DNA of 64,000 nt, taken from Alnus glutinosa. Lineage: Eukaryota; Streptophyta; Magnoliopsida; Fagales; Betulaceae. How positions within the stretch are numbered: position 1 is the stretch's first letter; every line of letters starts with the position of its first letter. The notes beneath the pieces are model-generated. The model saw nothing but the letters and a program-made list of their open reading frames with translations, ran no database searches and was not told the DNA's origin. A program made the position numbers and the translations under genes. The stretch is taken from contig NC_084888.1 of the NCBI RefSeq assembly GCF_958979055.1, positions 2,498,001 to 2,562,000 of the forward strand, read 5' to 3'. Shown here one piece after another: positions 43,345 through 55,429 of the stretch.

Positions 43345-45090
43345 CCTCATGGGCCATGGCTTAGCTAAGCGACCTCCATTGTGAGTTGGTGGGATGCTCA
43401 CCTAATATCAGCACAAAAATAAAAATAAAAAGGAATATTGTATATTCCTATATATAGAACATGCTATGATTTCTCATGAAACGGCCAAAAGAATTAAATA
43501 AGTAATGGCTCCAAAAAAAAAAAAAATCAAGTAGTACTTACAAATTTACATTAATTCTTCAACTTGATTATGGCTTAGTCATTGATTATCATTTCTCATC
43601 TGCGGGGAAGTACGTACCAAACTTTGATTAGATCCCAATAATATAATATTATCAATTAACCATGATTACGATTGATGGTTTCGACATGAAGTTCGTGGAA
43701 AATCCAAACACCAGAGACAAGTGGGTAAACTTATCAAGAGAGACAAACTATTTTTGTAGTTTGCATTGTCTTCTTCTTTCTTTCTTTATTTAATTTGTTT
43801 AATTTGTTTAATTTGTTTAATTTCTCTTCTTATAACAGGATCTTCTAGCCATGTCCGAGTGTAACTGTCAACTTTAAAAATGTCCTCATTTCACCAATTC
43901 ACTCCTTATGATTACCCAAGGGAGGTCGACATTGTGTCATTGTATCCAATAGCTAGGGCATTTATTGCAGGCCGGGTGCAATACCTTTAATTTAGGCCAT
44001 TTATTTTAAATGAAGGCTTCAAATCATGACAACACGTAGGAGACTCAATTAAAAACAATTTTTTGTCAAAGTGGTGGTTTGGCATATATGGGGTGAAAAG
44101 GCAGTTATAGTAGTTAATTACAGTAATGTGTCTTGCACAATTCTTAAATATTTAATGGTTGATCTTAAAAAGAAGTTATTTAGAGTTGTGTAAAAGTTGT
44201 ACAAGAGCTGTACAATAAACATTATTCTGAACGGTTATTGTCTCTAATCGCTTACCATAACCGGCTATTTTATTTTAATAACAGCAACCGCTCCACCTCA
44301 AGCAGTCAGTAGTTATTTAAAATTTTAACCATACAACATAATCGCTTTTAAATTTTAGCATTTAAGGCTTATTTTTGGGTGTTGAGCCTTCATTTAACTT
44401 TTTTTGGGGCTTTCTTTTTTTTTTTGCTAGACATATGGTGTCTTTTAAAACTGCTAACTTTTTCCGTTTTCTCATAAAACTTCTAACCGTTAGCCTTTTC
44501 ACCCATAATTTGGCCACCGCTAATCAACCATTGAAGGTGGCCAAACCCTATAGCTAAAATAGGTGATTCGGCCACCTCTTATATCTCCTATATACTGTTG
44601 TATTTTAGGCTGTTTATTTAAATAAATGATCTAAATTAGCTAGAACTATTGCATCATGAGCAATACCTTAAGTACGAGACCATATCAATCTATCCAATGG
44701 AGTGGCATTGTAGTTTTTTTAAAGGATAAATATATTTTTAGTCCTTGTGATTTAAGATTATGACAAATAATTTTATGAATTTTAAAAAGTGATTAATCAA
44801 GAAAAAAAAATAATGAACAACATGGCAGAGCACTAAAACGCATCTACTGCGATTATTATTGTGTACCATAAAATTAAAAAAAAAATTAAAAAAAAAAAAG
44901 GAAAGAAAGAAAGAAAAAAAAGGAAGTTATCATTTCTCTCTCTCTCCCTCTCCAAGCGAAGAAGACCTTATACTATCACTGGAAAGCAACAGCGGCCAAC
45001 TTCGTAGAACTCCTCACTGTATGGAAGTTTTATACAACATAAGACATGATTAGCAACCACTTCCTTCATGTAGCATCCATGCCTGCGCGC
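43345..45090. other. Intergenic, downstream of the ERF gene
   Basis: No gene recognised. A MITE of the GTCTTGCACAATTCT type lies at about 44,123-44,223. 44,510-44,590 has GGTGGCCAAACC / GATTCGGCCACC palindromic units like those in the core of the foldback elements. A-runs lie at 44,875-44,925. Confidence 0.45.
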
Positions 45091-45092
45091 CT

Positions 45093-45944
45093 TCAATTTT
45101 CTCCATTGTATGGGGACCCGCTAAAGGTTGGAGGAACCACTACAGAAGAAGAAACCTTGAACCTCTTACTCCTCGTACCCTGCTCATCGGCATCATCAAC
45201 ACCTATCTGATCTGGGCTATCCATATTCCACCCCATCATTCGCTCCATGAACCCTTGCTCACCAAAACTAACCTCTCCAATATCCGATCCATCCGAATCC
45301 AACCCATGTTGCCGGAAACCGATCCACTCAGCACTGCCTTCCGAAACACTAGAGCTTTCCCAAGAACAGGGCGCCTCATTCCCGACATGGGGCACAATAA
45401 TGCTTGGATGCACAGCCACTTTCTCAACGTTGTTCATGTCCATTTGGTTCTGGTATTGGTAGTTTCTGAAGTGAAATATCTTAGCAAAAGTGAACTGGTC
45501 ACTTACCCTACTTTTCGAGGACTTATTGTGATCGCCATTCCTTGCCATGATACTCTGAAGGTTTTTGCTCAGTTTAGCCTTCAAGGAAGAGAAGCTGAGC
45601 CCATGCCTCCCGTCAGATTCCGATGGTGACCCTCCGTTACTGGGGGATGACGAACCCGAAAGGCTCGAACTGGGGTTAACTGATGCAAAGTTGGTTCGGG
45701 CATTTTCCCCACGGAGGGCTCGAGCCGCCTCGTCATAGGCTCTGGCCGCTTCTTCTGGGGTGTCATAAGTTCCGAGCCATAGTCTTACACGTTGAGATGA
45801 GTCCTTGATCTCTGCCACCCATCTCCCCGACAGCCTTTGTCGAACTCCGACAAACCTACGAACTGCCGGTTTGCTTGATTGCCGCACCTTGGTGTTGACG
45901 GTGGTGGCAATAGTGGTTTTCGTGGTTTCAGAACCTCCTGCCAT
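45093..45944 (-). CDS. AP2/ERF transcription factor
   Basis: Intronless, 283 residues from ATG at 45,944 (MAGGSETTK). A single AP2/ERF domain covers residues ~29-87: [20 protein letters not shown], then [19 protein letters not shown] and RGENARTNF. The WLG motif, and the Ala and Asp of WVAEIKD and the AYDEAA helix, place it in the ERF rather than the DREB subfamily. The P of the usual VRQRPSG is L here. The domain pattern recalls RAP2.11/ERN-like factors, but I cannot fix the subgroup. The tail is Ser-rich ([17 protein letters not shown]) and then acidic ([17 protein letters not shown]), suitable as an activation region. It binds GCC-box-type DNA in the nucleus. A TATA box lies about 150 bp upstream. 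Confidence 0.9.
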   Translation of the reverse strand: MAGGSETTKTTIATTVNTKVRQSSKPAVRRFVGVRQRLSGRWVAEIKDSSQRVRLWLGTYDTPEEAARAYDEAARALRGENARTNFASVNPSSSLSGSSSPSNGGSPSESDGRHGLSFSSLKAKLSKNLQSIMARNGDHNKSSKSRVSDQFTFAKIFHFRNYQYQNQMDMNNVEKVAVHPSIIVPHVGNEAPCSWESSSVSEGSAEWIGFRQHGLDSDGSDIGEVSFGEQGFMERMMGWNMDSPDQIGVDDADEQGTRSKRFKVSSSVVVPPTFSGSPYNGEN

Positions 45945-46085
45945 TGACACAAAAAAACCGCAAGGATCGAGATTGAAACTGAGCTTTAACTAGTTTTCTT
46001 TTGGGCTCAGCAAGGACTAGGGGAGGAATTTTTATATGTTATTGCATGTGAAAAGCTCATAGGCATAGATGGTACGATCTGGCGC

Positions 46086-46101
46086 TATATATATATATAT
46101 A
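46086..46101 (-). promoter_or_regulatory. Probable TATA box of the ERF gene
   Basis: On the minus strand CTTATATATATATATATAGC lies 142-157 bp before the ATG at 45,944, a suitable spacing for a leader of about 110 bp. It could also be a plain TA repeat. Confidence 0.5.
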
Positions 46102-46109
46102 AGATAGCT

Positions 46110-47980
46110 GATGATAGCTCCAAGAATTGAAGTAATAGATCCAGGCATATACCCATCTCTATTATTAGTTTGTTTCTTTCGTATTTTTTATTCTAGCTTC
46201 AATGGCTACTTTTTTAATGTTCAATCGTGTGCATAATGTGCTTCCAAGTTGCCTAAGTTAGCTCTGCTCTATGTATTAGACGGCTCCAAGGAGTGATGAA
46301 TGCAGGTGCAGGCAGATGCCTATGGTCTCTATCATAGTTTGTTTCATTCTAATTTTCTAATTAACTCTTCAATCACCATTTTTTTTTTTTTTTTTTAATC
46401 TTCAATCGTGTGCATAATGTACTTCCAAATTGCCGCATCTTCGGCTCTATGTTGATAGAGCTAAATTTTCGGATTGTTGGATTGGAGGCTATCTTAAAAA
46501 CAAGAGAAGATTATTAGGGTCATAGGGTGACGTCACTCAGAAAGGCACCGGTAGAGAGCCTGTGTGAAGCTTAAGTCAGTGGTGTATTCCTAAGAGAAAA
46601 CTAATTAATAGAGAGAGAGTTTGAATTCTAACTTCACTATTTATTCTTATTTCAATTAAATGTTTTACTTTTGAGATTTCATTTGTTGAAGATGAGTTTA
46701 AGGACGCTCGTGGATGGGGAAAAGCGTTTAAAACTTAACTAAATCACTGCACCATAAATCTCAAAGTACTCCATATATGATATATGTTTAGTGGATGACT
46801 TTTAATGTCTCAAAGATCATACCATATGAGTTCTTAAAGCATGGTTATTGAAATGGTTTTTTGTGAACCTCAATATTCTTTTTGCAAAGGCGACCAAGCA
46901 TGGGCCAACTCGAAAGCCGCGGCTCAATCAGACCCGAGCCAAACGGCTTAACAATGGAAAAATACAGAGAGAAGCCGACACGATAAAGGCGGTCAGAGTT
47001 CGTCGGCTAGTAAAATGAAAAACGGATTAATTTCCTAAAACGTTGCGATCGGAATTTCTAAAACCCGGCGGGAAAGGTTAGTTTAATTGTTGTGACGTGG
47101 AGGTGACCGTTGGATTTTAGTCGTTGGAAATATATAGAATGATTTGTGGGCTCCAACACTCCGTACCGTGTCCTTTGTGCTGTTTGCAATTTCTTGGTGA
47201 AATAATATCATATATCCCTTAAATTTGAAGCAATTCTTAACGTTCAAATATGGACTGCTAAGGCTTTGTGGGTTGATTGGAAGAAAAACCATTTTTATTT
47301 GTTTTGATGTCCAAGCAATGCCATGCAGATTAGGACTAATTATAAATCGGTATCCCCATCAAATTGCTATATAAATTAATAGTAATTTAGACCGTGATTG
47401 TTAGAGAATTCATATAGAATTGACTTATCGAGATAGATAGTTAGACAATTTAAAATTTATTTAGATAAATGGGTAGGTTTCATATGTGTTCTCTCGTTAC
47501 TACTGTCCAAATTTTTAACAATTTAATTAATTAATTATTCAAATACTTCTAAAGGTGTTCGGAGTATTGTAATGTCAGAGATACACACTTTGGTTATGTA
47601 GAGCTCTTATGTTAGCTCTATTGTCTTCGACATATTATTAATGAAGTCTATAAATTGTATTCAAAATAAATACGCTTATTAGTCCTAATCATGAGGCCTT
47701 TAATACCCAAAATTAATTCCATTCGAATTGAGGGATTAATTTGTCTGTTAGCAACGTGGGTGTTGTGAGCAAGACACGTGGCACCATTTATGATCCAAAT
47801 GGGTGATATTATCCACATAATCCTATGCTTCAAATCAAAACGGCTTGTACGTATAAGGCCTAGTCAGATATGTAGAAAGTGGAAATTGGAATGACTTGGC
47901 AATTTGCAAAGTGTGGTTTGTTAATTGATCGATGTTGGTTAGCAAATTCAATCATTGCTTCATGATATCAACAGATCGAT
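46110..47980. other. Intergenic
   Basis: No gene recognised. 46,200-46,260 and 46,390-46,440 share CAATCGTGTGCATAATGT and the following TTCCAA, a ~185-bp direct duplication with divergence. The rest is mixed, unassigned sequence. Confidence 0.45.
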
Positions 47981-47984
47981 GACT

Positions 47985-48625
47985 CAGTCTTTTTTTTTTT
48001 TTTTTTTAAGAATATTGTAGCATATGCTACATACTATATATTGCTGAAAAGACATGAAGGTTTACATATTAAAAAAGAGGTACAAGTCCCCTCGCACTCT
48101 AAATCAGAAGAATTTTTGACTTAAAAAACAACTACCAAAGTAGAAATACAAATCTTACAAGAATTACATTTGAGCATCTCTTTAATTATATTAACGCTAA
48201 CTCTCAAAATAAAAGAGTGTCGATCTAGCATTTAGTCAATAAAAATTCTAGTAAAATTTAAGTAATACAAAGACAGACTGTACCGAAGAAACAAGGAAAA
48301 TATACAAACACAAAGGCAGAAAAAACCCAAAAACAAGTCCTCGGTAGTGGAGAAAAGAGGCTGACTTCGCTGGACACATGCCGCTACCGAAAGCACCCAG
48401 CAGAAGAACCGACGCTGCCACTCCCCAAACTGGATTTCTTGAGTTGAATATTCCTGCCATAATCGAAAGAAAGAAAAAACAAGAAAAAAAAAAAAATACA
48501 AACCACTGTAGCCCAAAAGAACTAAGGAAGAACATCCACCACCGATTATGGCTGAAGAAACAAAACTCTATAACCCTATTAACTGAGAGAAAAATTGACC
48601 TCCACTCGTTAAAAAACAAAGCCGG
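47985..48625 (-). mobile_element. Non-LTR retroposon, family A, minus strand
   Basis: Starts with a T-run (47,990-48,008) and continues with words matching 10,925-11,573 (AAATACAAATCTTACAAGAAT, ATTAACGCTAACTCTCAAAATA, AGTGGAGAAAAGAGGC). The GC-richer head lies at 48,360-48,430. The 5' end is approximate. Confidence 0.65.
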
Positions 48626-48985
48626 GAGGAGGGAGGCACGTAGTTGGGTTGAGCTTCAGGTGGAATTAAACCCGTTGAGATTAAGACACGTGTCCATTTC
48701 ACTATACCTGAGTCAAAGTCCCAAAAATGCCTAATCTCCTAGCTATTGGCATGGTGTAAAATTGCAAATGGATGGTACTAACAAATACTTGCCCAAAATC
48801 CCTTTTATGATCTAAATTTTGCATATTTTTATTCAAAAAAAAAAAAAAAAGCTTTATTGTATTCTCTAATCATTAAGTCTTACAGATTCAATGATTAATT
48901 TTTAAAATGAGAGAATAAGAGAATGACCCAAATATATTAACGAACTTATCATGTCTCAATTACATATGGGTGTTTTCCTTGAATG

Positions 48986-49300
48986 AGGATTATTTTAAAT
49001 TATTTGTCCGAATTTGAGAGAAAAAATTGGGGCATATGATTGTGAAATGAGATATGTTATGCGCAACAACTGTGCAACAATATTGATGTGTCCAAATTTT
49101 GTTTTAAAAAAATAAAATAAAAATGTTAGATATATCAGCATTGTTGTGCAACATATTTCTTGTGAGATACTACTTATAGGACCAATCTGACCATATAAAA
49201 GTCGGAATGTCCAACCACTTATTCGGTCAAGTAAATTTCATACGTGATTTTTCACAATCACCTATTCAAATTCAAACAAATAATTGAAAAGAATTCTAAT
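48986..49300. mobile_element. MITE family 'AGGATC' with nested MITE
   Basis: Outer ends match the 26,301-26,498 element. Inside, about 49,057-49,162 is a second small palindrome (GTGCAACAATATTGATGTGT against its inverted copy ending GTTGTGCAACATA), flanked by GAGATAT / GAGATAC. This leaves the host MITE contiguous when it is removed. Confidence 0.6.
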
Positions 49301-51110
49301 TCGGCTCCATCCATGCTAACTCTGTTAGCAACCCGCCAACACCTAACGTTGGGTACCAAATTTAATGATTGCATCGATGATATCTACAAATGACTGAGTC
49401 ATCTGAAGTGAGCAGCGGAGTTGAATCAATCCTTCTACTTGACTGGTCATTTTCTTACCAACCAAACGGCATCTTCATCATATAAAAACAGTATCATTAA
49501 TTCTTCCGTGTATGCCTTCGGCCACTTACATTGACCTATTCCCACGAAGCCCATAAAAGAGTACAGGTACATGCGTCCATAAACGATAATAGACAAAAAC
49601 TCTTATGCTTTCATTTCGGACCCACTTTAGTGTGGGTTGGATCGTTAGAGGAAGTTTTCACGATACTTCGGGTTCTTTTAGGTTTATGGTTTCAAAAAAA
49701 TACGATTTGAAAACGTAATTATGTGTTTGATAAAATCGCAATTTAGTTTTTAAATTCATGCATTTTTTGAAACACATTCAAATGATATATTTTTCACGTT
49801 TTTGTTTGAAAATGACAGTGCCAAACGCACTCTTAATGCATGATCATATCTAGAAATCGGGGGAATTGGCATTGTGTTAGTGAGATTTCAAAATTTTATT
49901 TTCTCCCTTTGAGCTTAGGCTCCATATATATAATTAAGGCTTTTTGTATCCAGATCGCATGCCTGGATGACTCCAGCACAAAAGAAAACCTAGATAGGTG
50001 CTTTTTGTAATGTAGTCCAAATGTTGTACAAATCATCATCATGTTAAGTAGAAATTGAGACCGGAGTGCAGGCCAAACACAACTCATCGCACAACTACCC
50101 TTAGCTAACGAATGCTTGTAAAAAGAGCGAGAATGAAATTGGAGACTTGTTGGGAGTGTCTGTAAAAGATATATCTGATGCTTAAGTTAGCAAGGACGGT
50201 TAATGAATTCCTTTAAGTGAGTGATAGCTAGAAGAATATTCTAATGCGAGAATGATAGACAAATGAAAGAAGTGTCGCCTTTGATTTGGCACAACCTTGA
50301 CTAGGGGTGATGTCAAATCCGAATCTTTCTAATGGAAGTATGTGTTTTGTCGAGTGTTGTTCACCGGTGAGGTATGGTCTTTGTAAAGTAGTGGTGTCAT
50401 ATGGTCAATATGATATGCAAGCGATGAATGAGTGTAAAAGAGTAGCATTAATCCATGATAATACATTGTAGTTAAAGATACTCATATTTTATTGTCGCCT
50501 CTTATACTCTTTGACATGATAGTGCAAGGCGACCCTTTAACATCAGCCCAAAAGAAAAATTTGACCAGCCTCCTTCATTGGTGGTCTAGAGTCTCGACCA
50601 CTCCCAACATGCGATCTGATGGCTTGTTGGTTCATTCGACTAGTAAGGGCTTGCGATTTAAGTCCAACTTACTCGGCCTAGGCCTGCATTCTTAATTCGA
50701 GATGGTCAAATGAATATTTGCATTCTTGATTTGGACCACCACAAAACCACTCATTTTTAGTTTCTTCTATCTTTGCCGACGTGGTCCATTGTCAAAATGA
50801 TCGGCTGAGATTGACCTAATTAGATCTCACTCCTCTTCACCCACACTAAAGACTAAAGTCTTACTGAACTGAAAAAATAAAAATAAAAAATTCAGGAAAA
50901 GCACATTTATCTCTTCTAAATATAATGTTTTTGCTGACTTCTAAATGTAATACCACAATTTGTATTTTTTTTTTTTTTTTTTAGTAAAAATGACAAAAGT
51001 ACTCATTTTTCCAGACTTTTGATATTTTTTTAAAATTATTATTCTTATCATTTTTTTTTTTTTTTTTTTGTAAAAAAACGGAGTATTGCCTACAGACTTC
51101 ATTATCAAAC
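49301..51110. other. Intergenic, upstream of the glucanase gene
   Basis: No gene recognised. 49,670-49,835 is a diverged hAT-like MITE fragment (AAATCGCAATTT, CCAAACGCACTC). Long T-runs at 50,966-50,982 and 51,051-51,070 immediately precede the glucanase gene. Confidence 0.45.
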
Positions 51111-51192
51111 AATCATGCACTTTGGAGCTACAGAACAACAAAAAGATCAGGTTCCAAGTCAACATCTCTCTCTCGGGAAAGTGGAAACAACA

Positions 51193-51837
51193 ATGGCTGA
51201 TCCAGTTCTCCACCCAGAAACCCAACTCCTCAAACAAATCGCCATAGACTACACCCCAGAAGCCTGCAGCCACTGCCCCAACTCCAACACCATCACCCTC
51301 ACCTTCGACCACCGCGGCGGCGCTAGGTGGCGCACCACTACGAGGTTTCTCTACGGCACTTTCAGCGCCCTCATTCAGTGTCCTACAGGCAACACCAGCG
51401 GCCTCAACTTCAACCTCTACCTCTCCTCCCTCGAGGGCGACAAATCTCAGGACGAGATCGACTTCGAGTTCTTGGGCAAGGACAAGACCATCGTGCAAAC
51501 TAACTACTTCACTACCGGTACCGGCAATAGGGAGAGCATTCACCAGTTGGGTTTCGACTGCTCCGATGGGTTCCACGAGTATGTGATCAAGTGGGGCCCG
51601 AACGAGATCCAGTGGCTCATTGATGGGAAGGTTGTGAGGACGGAAGAGAGAAGGGACGGTGAGGATTTTCCTGACAAGCCCATGTTTTTGTATGCTTCGG
51701 TTTGGGATGCGAGCTACATTGATGAGGCGAGGTGGACTGGGAAGTATGTGGGTTGTGATGCACCGTATGTTTGTGTCTACAAGGATATTCATGTGCCGGC
51801 TGCAGGGACTGCACTGGATTGTTCTTGTGATTCGTGA
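51193..51837 (+). CDS. EG16-like GH16 endoglucanase (cytosolic, XTH relative)
   Basis: Intronless, 214 residues from MADPVLHPET. An in-frame ATG 78 bp upstream would add a poorly conserved 26-residue extension. The GH16 active-site strand is DEIDFEFLG at residues 87-95: Glu88 is the expected nucleophile, Asp90 the helper and Glu92 the acid/base. FHEYVIKWGPNEIQWLIDG and DKPMFLYASVWDASYIDEA are further GH16 landmarks. There is no signal peptide, no N-glycosylation site next to the active site and no XET C-terminal extension, unlike secreted xyloglucan transferases. These traits match plant EG16 enzymes (poplar, grape), which hydrolyse xyloglucan and mixed-linkage glucan. Substrate is inferred from family. 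A polyadenylation signal follows 44 bp after the stop. Confidence 0.9.
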   Translation: MADPVLHPETQLLKQIAIDYTPEACSHCPNSNTITLTFDHRGGARWRTTTRFLYGTFSALIQCPTGNTSGLNFNLYLSSLEGDKSQDEIDFEFLGKDKTIVQTNYFTTGTGNRESIHQLGFDCSDGFHEYVIKWGPNEIQWLIDGKVVRTEERRDGEDFPDKPMFLYASVWDASYIDEARWTGKYVGCDAPYVCVYKDIHVPAAGTALDCSCDS

Positions 51838-51880
51838 TCTGGGCTTTCTGATTTCTTGAGGTGGGTGTTTTCAAAATTTC

Positions 51881-51886
51881 AATAAA
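51881..51886 (+). terminator. AATAAA polyadenylation signal of the EG16-like gene
   Basis: Canonical AATAAA 44 bp after the stop codon, followed by T/G-rich sequence (TTGATGTTGTTTGATTTTGG) suitable as downstream element. Confidence 0.6.
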
Positions 51887-51889
51887 TGA

Positions 51890-53000
51890 TTGGTTTCGAT
51901 TGATGTTGTTTGATTTTGGGGGTAATCTGTTGTACTCATATTTTTTGGTGATGATAACTATTAACTGTTGATGGCTTTTTGTTTCCAACTTGTGTTTTAA
52001 AGATTCTAAGAAATTCCATTTGGTTGAGAAAAGTATTAAAGAGTTGCTTACTTGAACATGGATGAATGAAAAGTGATCGAACTGGTGAAAGTGTAACCAA
52101 GACACGTACAGAAGTGTTTAGTTCGACAAGAGTATCTTATTGATACTTAAGAATTATGTTGTAAAATTGTAGTTTTTATGCTTAGTTTTGCTTCTAAAAA
52201 ATGTTTGTTCAGACTGATTTATACACAGATAGCCATCTTGTTAATTTATGGAGTCAGAGCCATTTTATATAACAAGGAGGTCGCCTAGAGCTTATTGTGT
52301 ATATATGCTGTTTTACTCACATCCAGCTTCATGTTGCAATTACAATTGAGAATTCCAGTCAGCAATGACTCGAGGTTCTTGATTTGTTGAGTTGGGTATC
52401 GCATTATGATCTGGATTGTGTGTTGCTTGAGACTCTGAATCACTACCTGACATGTCTCTTGACGAAGACGTTAGGGATTACCTAGGACATTGAAATGGGT
52501 CTGATGAGAATGTTGTCCCATTTTGGGAAGGTTAGTCCCACATTGATCAGTCATTTTGAAGTAATAGGCCATATGTCCCATTGTCTTCCACACATATGAA
52601 ACCATTGATATGTGGTTTAGATATCGTTCGATTTAAGTTAGCTTTGTTCACACAGTTCCCCCAGATAGGCCAGTTTTATAATATGCAGGGTTAAGCTCTG
52701 TTGAATCACCCCAATCAATTCAGCATGACAGCATAGGATTTAAATTCTCTCATATGAAACAACTGATTCTCACATTTCAGTTTTTAACTTCATGATTTAT
52801 GCTATGAATGCTGTACTTCGTATTTGCTATTGTCATTGTCTTCTTGTTGTATTGTTTTCTCGTTGATGATGTGTTACTTCATGGTCATATACATGGGGAA
52901 GTTGGGACAATTTTTTGTTTTTTTCGTCATGTATATTAAGCTCATATGATGCTCTATATGCCATTCCAAGACCATAAGTCATTCGGTTGCGGAATTTAGA
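51890..53000. other. Intergenic
   Basis: No gene recognised. About 52,510-52,680 (GTCCCATTTTGGGAAGGTTAG, TCCCACATTGATCAG) resembles the LTR of small TRIM-type elements, but I could not find a matching second LTR. Confidence 0.4.
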
Positions 53001-53009
53001 ACTTAGCTC

Positions 53010-53565
53010 TGAACTTCATAGCATTGAGATGAATAAGAATCATTGTGTTTTACATGGGATATAAATGAGTCCTTTGTGTTTAATTGAGTCCAATTGTGTT
53101 ATGATCTTTAAGGCATTGATCTTTCCCTTGCAAACTAGTTTTTAAGAATTGAGTTCTATCCAAAATTTGTATCATTTGGTATCAGACCCAATCATCACGT
53201 TGAATATAGAATCGGACACAGCTCATCGAGTATGAGATCGAATGGGTTGCAGCTTTGTAGTTGAGTTACGAAGGGGACGACTTATTAGCTTTGATTAAAA
53301 TGTCATGGTACTATGTATAAACATAATTAAGTTATTGCATACTAATAAATGAGTGGAGTCGCAAAAAATGAAATGACTATCATCAAGTCAGTATTAATAG
53401 AGTGGGCCGCCATGGACGTCTGCTGCGGAGTGTGGTGATATATTGTGATCTTAAGTGTCCCACATGGCTTAAGTATATTCTTAACCATGTGTATATAAGC
53501 TATTAGGCACATTCGCAAGCCGGTTTTCAAATGTGAGTTATACCCAAAGTTTATATCAAATTATT
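53010..53565 (+). mobile_element. Diverged TRIM-like element
   Basis: TTTGGTATCAGACC at about 53,176 resembles a methionine-tRNA primer site. Sequence before it (GCAAACTAGTTTTTAAGAATT, CCAAAATTTGTATCA) aligns with sequence ending near 53,560 (GCAAGCCGGTTTTCAAATG, CCAAAGTTTATATCA), as two LTRs would. The internal part is only about 250 bp. Ends are approximate and it is old. Confidence 0.45.
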
Positions 53566-54080
53566 TTTATAACGTGAACAGATGGCACAAGTAATGATCT
53601 TGGTCTAACAGTTGCATATCACGATATGAAGAAATTCTCTTAATTCAATATTAGTTGGTGATATATATAATGTATGCATGTGACACTTAAGAGTCTGTTT
53701 GGTTGTGATTTTAGATAAAATCATGAAAACTGAATTATTAGGGAGTGTGTTTTTAAAAAATTGTTGTTTGAAAACGTATAAAAAATTTGAATTGTCAAAT
53801 CTCAAGCAAAGAGTGCGTTTTAAAAAACGCTTAATTTAAAAGGTAAAATTACAATTTTACCAACAATATGAATTTGCTATGCATATTGACAAAGGTGTCG
53901 ACAACTTCAAGAACGTGTTATTTTTCGTTTCCTTTTGTTGCTAGGTCGGCAAGAATGTGCATGTTATTGATAATAGTAAGTGATGACTGCTAAATTGAAT
54001 TCTAAAAGGATTTTATTTTATCTCCTGAGTTAAAAAAAAAAAAAAAAATATTAAACGGTCATGTTGTAATATTATTATTA
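53566..54080. other. Intergenic with hAT-like MITE fragment
   Basis: 53,690-53,880 begins TAAGAGTCTGTTTGGTTGTGA and holds AAACGC/GCGTTT words, like the MITE at 21,351. A (TTA)n run lies at 54,070-54,088. Confidence 0.45.
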
Positions 54081-54089
54081 TTATTATTT

Positions 54090-54300
54090 TTTAAGAAGAT
54101 ACTGATTTCATTAAAACATGCAAACAAACAAGAGCATGAATGCTCTATATAACCAGAGTTTGTAACTTTGATGCTACAATTTTCTGAATACACTCAGTGA
54201 TACAATCAAGTCAAATCCAATCTGAATCATGAAGGACACCTTCTTTGGCTAACAAATGTGCAGCCCAATTTCATGATTGCTTGGTATGACAAGTCTCTCG
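54090..54300 (-). mobile_element. LINE fragment (RNase H-like region)
   Basis: In one minus-strand frame the sequence reads EGVLHDSDWI, then LDCITECIQKIV, characteristic of the RNase H end of plant LINE polyproteins. A stop lies within it, and the upstream AH-LA region is in another frame, so it is an inactive remnant. Confidence 0.65.
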
Positions 54301-55084
54301 ATGAGGGGCGGAGTTAGGATTTGAGATGGGGGAGAAATTGAAAAATAAATAAATAAATAAAGTTAGAGGGGCCAAAATTAAAAAAATAAAAAGATTTTGG
54401 GGTAAAATTCATTTATTTTTTTTTTGTGGGGGGGGGGGGGGGGGGGGGGGGGGACCACCTTGAGCCTGACTGGCCCCCCTAAGGCATAAGGTGCTCATAG
54501 CAACTAAGGACCAATTTAATATCCTCCACAATCTGTCCATGCATAGCCCAACTAATTCCATGATTTTTAAATTAAGATACTAATGCTTCTATCTTTTCAA
54601 GTTCATTTTAACCACACCGACATTAAGAAAAAAGAAAGAAGAAATTTTTAGTGATAATCACATATACTTGGCAGTTTGGATGTTCAGTGAGTTGGTTATA
54701 ACTATGGGTGAACAAGTGGGCGAATATTAACTACTCACATCGTTATATGTAGATGCAGTTAGCAAAAATCATTATCTATATATGCGTGTGCGGATAACGA
54801 TTTTCGGATAAACGGATACGGTTAAGATTTTTTTTAAAAAAATTGCCTAAAATAGGCAGTTAGCGGGTTAAGAGTATGCAATTGCATATACTACTTGTCT
54901 ACCCATTAATGTTATATTATTATATATACATATATATTGTACATAATCTATAGGCCATAATTGAGACGTGCAAAAATTGGGCTTAAAATTGACGGACCCA
55001 TATAGAAACCCCAAAATATGCACCGGAATCCAAATTTAAAAGGCCTTTAGGCTCATTTATTAGACTGATGAGACCTTAAAAAAT
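54301..55084. other. Intergenic with poly-G run
   Basis: A run of 26 G lies at 54,428-54,453. 54,690-54,900 carries GCGGATAACG/GGATAAACGGATACGGTTAA words typical of degenerate subterminal repeats of DNA transposons. No gene seen. Confidence 0.45.
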
Positions 55085-55425
55085 AGAGAAAACTTTAATT
55101 ACCCTTTTTAAACTTCCATCACTTTTGCAATTTAATGTATTGAACTTTAAGAAAAATTTCAATCTCATCTCTCCATTAGGATGCTTTTGAAATTCCTAAA
55201 ATACACTTCGTTTTTTTTTTTTTTTTTTTTTTTAAAAAGTAATTGTAATTCAAGGGTAATTTTTTTTTTAGAGTTCATGAGTATAAGGGTCATTGTATCT
55301 TTGATTTAACCCTAAACCTTAGTGTGAGATGGGAGATTGTAAAAAATTGAAAGTTTAATAAATTTAATTAAAACTTGTTTAACTTTGAAAAATAATTGCA
55401 AAAATGATTGAAGTTTTATCTAAAA
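55085..55425. mobile_element. Foldback-like element
   Basis: The left arm (TTTAAACTTCCATCACTTTTGCAA) pairs with the right arm (TTGCAAAAATGATTGAAGTT). The centre holds a T-run. It has the same plan as at 33,540, 41,415 and 59,520. Confidence 0.5.
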
Positions 55426-55429
55426 AATA

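Noticed and set aside
51115-51192. Upstream ATG of the GH16 gene as the true start
   Set aside because: The extra 26 residues are not like any signal peptide, and relatives begin at MADP-like positions; not excluded without transcript ends.
50941-52105. Long minus-strand frames over the GH16 gene
   Set aside because: Low-complexity or His/Ser-rich shadows of the EG16-like coding frame, whose active site is clear on the plus strand.
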